Of a DNA stretch of 64,000 bases, positions 60,702 through 64,000 are shown in pieces. Every line of letters starts with the position of its first letter. The stretch's first letter is position 1. The notes beneath the pieces were generated by a model, which saw only the letters and a list, made by a program, of their open reading frames with translations, made no database searches and was not told the origin of the DNA. Source of the DNA: Natrinema gelatinilyticum (GTDB lineage Archaea; Halobacteriota; Halobacteria; Halobacteriales; Natrialbaceae); the NCBI RefSeq assembly GCF_024266705.1, contig NZ_CP100757.1:248001-312000 (forward strand), read 5' to 3'. The position numbers and the translations under genes are program-made.

Positions 60702-60723
60702 CGACTGACGATATTCCATAGAA

Positions 60724-60936
60724 CTCAAGCGTTCTCAACACGAGTGTCCCCTCGAATTTTGAGTCCATAGCCCAGATCCGAGAGGCGGACCTCGAGGGCG
60801 TCGGCGATCCCCCGGGTCCGACGTCGACCAGAACGAGGCCACGCTCCGTTTCGACGGCTGTGGGCGTGATCGTCAGCTTGAGGTCGCCGTACTCGACGGC
60901 GACGGGCAGAGCGTGGACGTATTCGAATTCTTCCAT
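60724..60936 (-). pseudogene. MBL-fold hydrolase N-terminal remnant
   Basis: From ATG 60936: 'MEEFEYVHALPVAVEYGDLKLTITPTAVETERGLVLVDVGPGG', followed after a frame change by 'ADALEVRLSDLGYGLKIRG'. This is the start of a metallo-beta-lactamase-fold protein, before the HxHxDH motif, which is missing. The gene is cut near 60724. Confidence 0.65.
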
Positions 60937-61048
60937 ACCGGGTGGTTCGCTCGGCCGGCCCAAAGCGTTGGATATCAGCCCCGGAATGCATCGGCCTGCA
61001 CCTGCAACTATTAGCACTATTATCGATATTGTCCTTCATGACAGACGC

Positions 61049-61798
61049 ATGACTGGAGATCGCGTAAGTCGACGACGAATTCTACGGATCGGCGGCGGCC
61101 TCGTGGTGGTCAGCGGCGTCGGAAGTACCACGGCTGCCTCGAGTAACAATGAAACGGACGACCAACCGACCGATACCCAGGTCCGGAGTCGAAGTGCGCA
61201 CCTCTCACCCGACGCACCTAACATCGACGTCTACGTCGACGGAGAGCGGGTCCGCGAGGGCATCTCGTACCGGACGGTCACCGAATACCGCGACCTCGGG
61301 CCTGGCACGTACACGATCCAGGTCGTCCCCGCCGGTGAAGACCCGGCCGGAGCAGTGCTCGAGGAGACCGCCGAGATCGGCGATGGGGACTCCACCCTCG
61401 CGGTGATCGGCGAAGTGGCCGCCGAAAACCAGCCCCTCCAGGCGCTGGTACTTGAGGACGATAACAGCCCGGTCGATCCGGGTACCGCTCGCGTTCGTGT
61501 CCTCCACGCCTCACCCGACGCGCCTGCGGTAGACGTCGTTGCCGGTGAAAACGGGGACGCACTGTTCGAGAACGTCGCTTTCGGCGAATCCGGCTACATC
61601 GAAGTCCCGGAAGGCGAGTATACGCTCGTCATCTATCCTGCGGGTGACCGAGAGGCCAGCGTCTTCGAAATCGACGTTTCCCTCGCCGGAGGGGCCGTCT
61701 ACTCCGCATTCGCGGTTGGCTACCTCGAGACGGAGAGTGCACCCGCCGATGAGCCGTTCGATATACTCCTCACGGAGGATTCCCTTCCGGACGAATAG
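61049..61798 (+). CDS. Tat-exported DUF4397-domain protein
   Basis: 249 residues from ATG 61049. The N-terminus 'DRVSRRRILRIGGGLVVVSGVGSTTAA' is a twin-arginine signal. Two DUF4397 repeats follow: 'RSAHLSPDAPNIDVYVDGERVREGISYRTVTEYRDLGPGTYTIQVVPAGEDPAGAVLEET' and 'RVLHASPDAPAVDVVAGENGDALFENVAFGESGYIEVPEGEYTLVIYPAGDREASVFE'. These are extracellular beta domains of unknown role. Right after the TAG stop, 21 further codons stay in frame ('DIEPDEEEPKEDEPEKELKKE') before the next stop, so the gene may once have been longer. Confidence 0.88.
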   Translation: MTGDRVSRRRILRIGGGLVVVSGVGSTTAASSNNETDDQPTDTQVRSRSAHLSPDAPNIDVYVDGERVREGISYRTVTEYRDLGPGTYTIQVVPAGEDPAGAVLEETAEIGDGDSTLAVIGEVAAENQPLQALVLEDDNSPVDPGTARVRVLHASPDAPAVDVVAGENGDALFENVAFGESGYIEVPEGEYTLVIYPAGDREASVFEIDVSLAGGAVYSAFAVGYLETESAPADEPFDILLTEDSLPDE

Positions 61799-62053
61799 GA
61801 CATCGAGCCGGACGAAGAGGAGCCGAAAGAAGACGAACCCGAGAAAGAGCTTAAAAAGGAGTAGAAATGCGACGACGAGAAAGCTAAGTGATACTGTCGG
61901 CTGCCCGTCGTAGAAAATTCTCGCTGCCATGAGGTGGTGAGTGTTTTCACGTAGGTACAGCCGAACGTGTGAGGAAACGCGATACGCTTGCGATGTTCGA
62001 AGAGCCAACAACCACACGAGTGAGTTGATAGGAGAGCAGCCTCGTCGGGACGT

Positions 62054-62330
62054 CACTCGAGTTGCTCGTCGAGGATGAGCCGCGTCTTCGTGCTCACGAC
62101 ATCTTCCTACTCGCGCACCTGCGTGATGAGTTACGACAACGACACGGATGTCGGTGGCGCCGACGACGATGTCCTGTTCGCCCGAGACCTGCCAGACGAA
62201 GTCGACTTCTTCCCACTCGGTCATCCGTTTGGTAACCTCGTGGGTGTCGACGTCGATGACGACTTCGATCATCGCCTTGACGATCACTGTACGCGCCGAG
62301 ATGGCAAATCGGGCCAGATCTCGTGTGACA
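62054..62330 (-). pseudogene. Lrp/AsnC-family regulator remnant
   Basis: The minus strand reads 'RFAISARTVIVKAMIEVVIDVDTHEVTKRMTEWEEVDFVWQVSGEQDIVVGAT' and, in another frame with TAA and TAG interruptions, 'LITQVRE' and 'EDVVSTKTRLILDEQLE'. This is the ligand-binding (RAM-like) C-terminal half of a haloarchaeal Lrp protein. The HTH half is gone. One frameshift and two stops show decay. Confidence 0.7.
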
Positions 62331-62519
62331 TTCGCGCCTTCTATCTTGCATGCCCCGATCAACCTCTCTGAAGGCTGTTAGAACCGACGTGCGTGATACA
62401 GAGGATGGGTTCAGCAGGATGACTGTTTGGGTTTCAGGTCTTTCCGATCGCATTAGCTATTCAACCGGTTTGCATAACGGTCGCCCTGAACGGAGACGCA
62501 TTGACAAGGGAGTTCACTG

Positions 62520-62978
62520 CTATAGATACCGACGAACCTTGCGCCGGTAGGAACGGTACTCGTCGCCGAAGTCGTGTTCCAGGGTCCGTTCCTCCCGTCG
62601 GACGACCCGATGGCAGGATACCACTACCGCCGGAAACACGACGAATAACCATGCAATATTCAGAACCAATGCGAGTCCGAGATACAACGCAAACCACCCG
62701 ACATACATCGGGTTCCGAGTGAACGCGTACGGCCCGGTAGTCACGAGTCCCGTTAGCTGTCGACCATTGGGGTCCCCGATCGTCCGGACCGCCCACCCGA
62801 TGATCAGCAATCCGGTTCCGATCAACGGCCAGCCCACGGCCTTGGCGAGTCGCTGGTTCGCCGTTGCACGCACTGGTACCAGGTAGTGGATGCCCCCTCC
62901 AACGAGTAACCCAGCAACGTGGGGTTCAGGAACGGGTACATCCGCCCACTGCCATCCACCTCGCTGTCCTTCGCTCAT
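62520..62978 (-). CDS. Isoprenylcysteine carboxyl methyltransferase-like / phospholipid methyltransferase-like membrane protein
   Basis: 152 residues with about four hydrophobic segments ('VAGLLVGGGIHYLVPV', 'VGWPLIGTGLLIIGWAVRTIG', 'NPMYVGWFALYLGLALVLNIAWLFVVFPAVVVSC'). The signature 'GPYAFTRNPMYVGWFALYLGLAL' and the C-terminal 'REERTLEHDFGDEYRSYRRKVRRYL' are those of the ICMT/PEMT-type family. It should methylate a small or lipid substrate at the membrane; the substrate is unknown. Isolated gene, intact. Confidence 0.85.
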   Translation of the reverse strand: MSEGQRGGWQWADVPVPEPHVAGLLVGGGIHYLVPVRATANQRLAKAVGWPLIGTGLLIIGWAVRTIGDPNGRQLTGLVTTGPYAFTRNPMYVGWFALYLGLALVLNIAWLFVVFPAVVVSCHRVVRREERTLEHDFGDEYRSYRRKVRRYL

Positions 62979-63157
62979 ATCTCAAAGGACAGCGCCTGAC
63001 CGGTAAATGTTAACATCTTACGTGGCCTAAAGAGGGGATGATGCGTGCGTCGATAGAGAGCCTGACGAGGTCGCCTATCGAAATACGTGCGACGGAGACG
63101 TTACTAATGAGGGCTTCAACAAACACCGGTAACGACACACGACCGGAGGGAGCGGAG

Positions 63158-64000
63158 ATGGCGGATTTCGAGACGGCACAGCGTCGCTTGTTCGAGACGT
63201 GCGGACTCGAACCCCGGTCCCGGTTCGTCGAGGTCAAGCAGCCATGGGTACGAACGCACGTCCTCGAAACCGGGACATCCGAGGGGGACACTCCGTTAGT
63301 GTTCGTGCATGGCACGGCAGCGTTCGGGGCCTTCTTCGCGCCACTCATGGGACATCTCGATGACATGCAGATGATCACTTTCGACCGGCCGGGATATGGT
63401 CTCAGTGATCCGTTCGTGTACACCGAGGATAACCTCCAGCGGACGGTTGTCGACGTCCTCGAAGGCGTCCTTGACGAGTTAGGGATCGAACGAGTCGACC
63501 TCATTGGCCACTCGATGGGTGGACACACGGGGATTCTGTTCGGGCTTGCCTATCCCGAGCGCGTTCGGCGGTTGTTTCTGGTCGGGGCCGTCCCGGCGTT
63601 CCCAGGGACCCGTCCACCGGTGCCGCTCCGACTCCTCACGGTTCCCGGACTCAACCGGTTAATTCGACGACTGCAAAAACCGGGTGAGGAGGGCGTTCTC
63701 GACATCGCGGAAATCTTCGGGGAACGCGAGGCCATCACGGACTATCCTGCGTTCATCCATGCGATCGCCGCCCACGAAGGCGACCCGAAGGCAGCCGAAG
63801 CCGGATTCAGCGAGTTCAACGCGCTGTTTTCGGTCCGGGGGTGGCATCCGACTGTCTGCATCAGCAAGGACGAGCTGCGGAATCTCCAGCCCCCAACGTC
63901 GGTTATCTGGGGTGACCATGACACGTTAGGTGGGCCCGACGACGTGCGCGACGGCATCGAACTGATTCCTGATGTTCGGTTCCAGACCGTCGCCGCTGGA
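63158..64000 (+). CDS. Alpha/beta hydrolase (partial, C-terminus beyond the window)
   Basis: 281 codons visible from ATG 63158, which follows a GGAGGGAGCGGAG purine-rich stretch; in-frame ATGs also lie further upstream. 'PLVFVHGTAAFGAFFAPLMGHLDDMQMITFDRPGYGLSDP' is the oxyanion-hole region, 'VDLIGHSMGGHTGILFGLAYPERVRRLFLVGAVP' has the nucleophile Ser (GHSMGG), and 'TSVIWGDHDTLGG' the acid. The catalytic His lies past the window end. It is probably an esterase or C-C hydrolase; substrate unknown. Confidence 0.88.
   Translation, partial: MADFETAQRRLFETCGLEPRSRFVEVKQPWVRTHVLETGTSEGDTPLVFVHGTAAFGAFFAPLMGHLDDMQMITFDRPGYGLSDPFVYTEDNLQRTVVDVLEGVLDELGIERVDLIGHSMGGHTGILFGLAYPERVRRLFLVGAVPAFPGTRPPVPLRLLTVPGLNRLIRRLQKPGEEGVLDIAEIFGEREAITDYPAFIHAIAAHEGDPKAAEAGFSEFNALFSVRGWHPTVCISKDELRNLQPPTSVIWGDHDTLGGPDDVRDGIELIPDVRFQTVAAG

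Noticed and set aside
35600-61864. Possible UAG recoding (pyrrolysine-like), suggested by TAG in both PadR copies and after the DUF4397 frame
   Set aside because: Intact genes in the window (acxA, vapC, MNT, nhaC) end with TAG as a normal stop, copy 1 also has a TGA break, and no Pyl genes are seen. Ordinary nonsense mutations are simpler.
1-64000. CRISPR array or cas genes
   Set aside because: No regularly spaced direct repeats or Cas-like proteins were seen; the only repeats are mobile-element ends, target duplications and gene copies.
1-64000. Complete tRNA or rRNA genes
   Set aside because: Only the 3' tRNA fragment at 40.56 kb was found; no full cloverleaf or rRNA sequence was recognised by eye.

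Overview
The window reads as DNA from a halophilic archaeon (class Halobacteria). The predicted proteins are very acidic (Asp/Glu-rich), genes are tightly packed with 4-8 nt overlaps, and the families are typically haloarchaeal: HalOD1, Bat-type HTH, DUF7342-like winged helix, ISH8-like IS4 and IS1341-type TnpB. The density of mobile elements, toxin-antitoxin pairs and broken genes suggests a megaplasmid or an element-rich chromosomal region. The species cannot be named from what is visible.

Region 1 (1-27.4 kb) is a conjugative or integrative element, coded almost wholly on the minus strand. It starts with a partial HalOD1 protein, an ArdC-like antirestriction metalloprotease, a PIN/UPF0175 toxin-antitoxin pair and an NrS-1-polymerase-like replication protein. 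After a frameshifted IS630 copy comes an operon (15.5 to 5.2 kb) encoding, in transcription order, a PrgI/VirB3-like membrane protein, a conserved T4SS-associated protein, a VirB4 ATPase, a VirD4-like coupling ATPase with an unusual C-terminus, a PriS-like primase and a PriL-like iron-sulfur partner. A second block (27.4 to 20.3 kb) encodes a VirB2-like pilin, a secreted or anchored surface protein split by an IS4/ISH8-type element, a VirB6-like channel protein, a membrane-anchored AAA+ ATPase and a winged-helix regulator. Cargo genes between the blocks include DUF389, cupin and DUF1254/DUF1214 proteins. No relaxase or integrase is seen.

Region 2 (27.5-45.1 kb) is mixed accessory DNA: a MarR regulator with a perfect palindrome before it and two stress/detoxification genes; VapBC; an intact TnpB element; a TumE/TumA pair whose toxin is frameshifted; an aldo/keto reductase; an NhaC antiporter; a 3' tRNA fragment that looks like an attachment site; a broken IS5; and an EVE-like/HNH nuclease that looks like a modification-dependent restriction enzyme.

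Region 3 (45.5-55.0 kb) is a catabolic island: acetone carboxylase genes acxA, acxB and acxC, a Bat-type regulator, a UspA-like protein and a second acxB copy that shares patches of near-identity with the first. The enzyme should carboxylate acetone or a similar ketone to acetoacetate.

Region 4 (55-64 kb) is a gene graveyard: PadR, PIN, transposase, primase, MBL-hydrolase and Lrp remnants, plus an intact HEPN/MNT toxin-antitoxin pair, a DUF4397 lipoprotein-like exported protein, a methyltransferase and a partial alpha/beta hydrolase. Throughout the window lie many orphan IS200/IS605-type palindromic ends and two copies of a tnpB-less, MITE-like element of about 360 bp.
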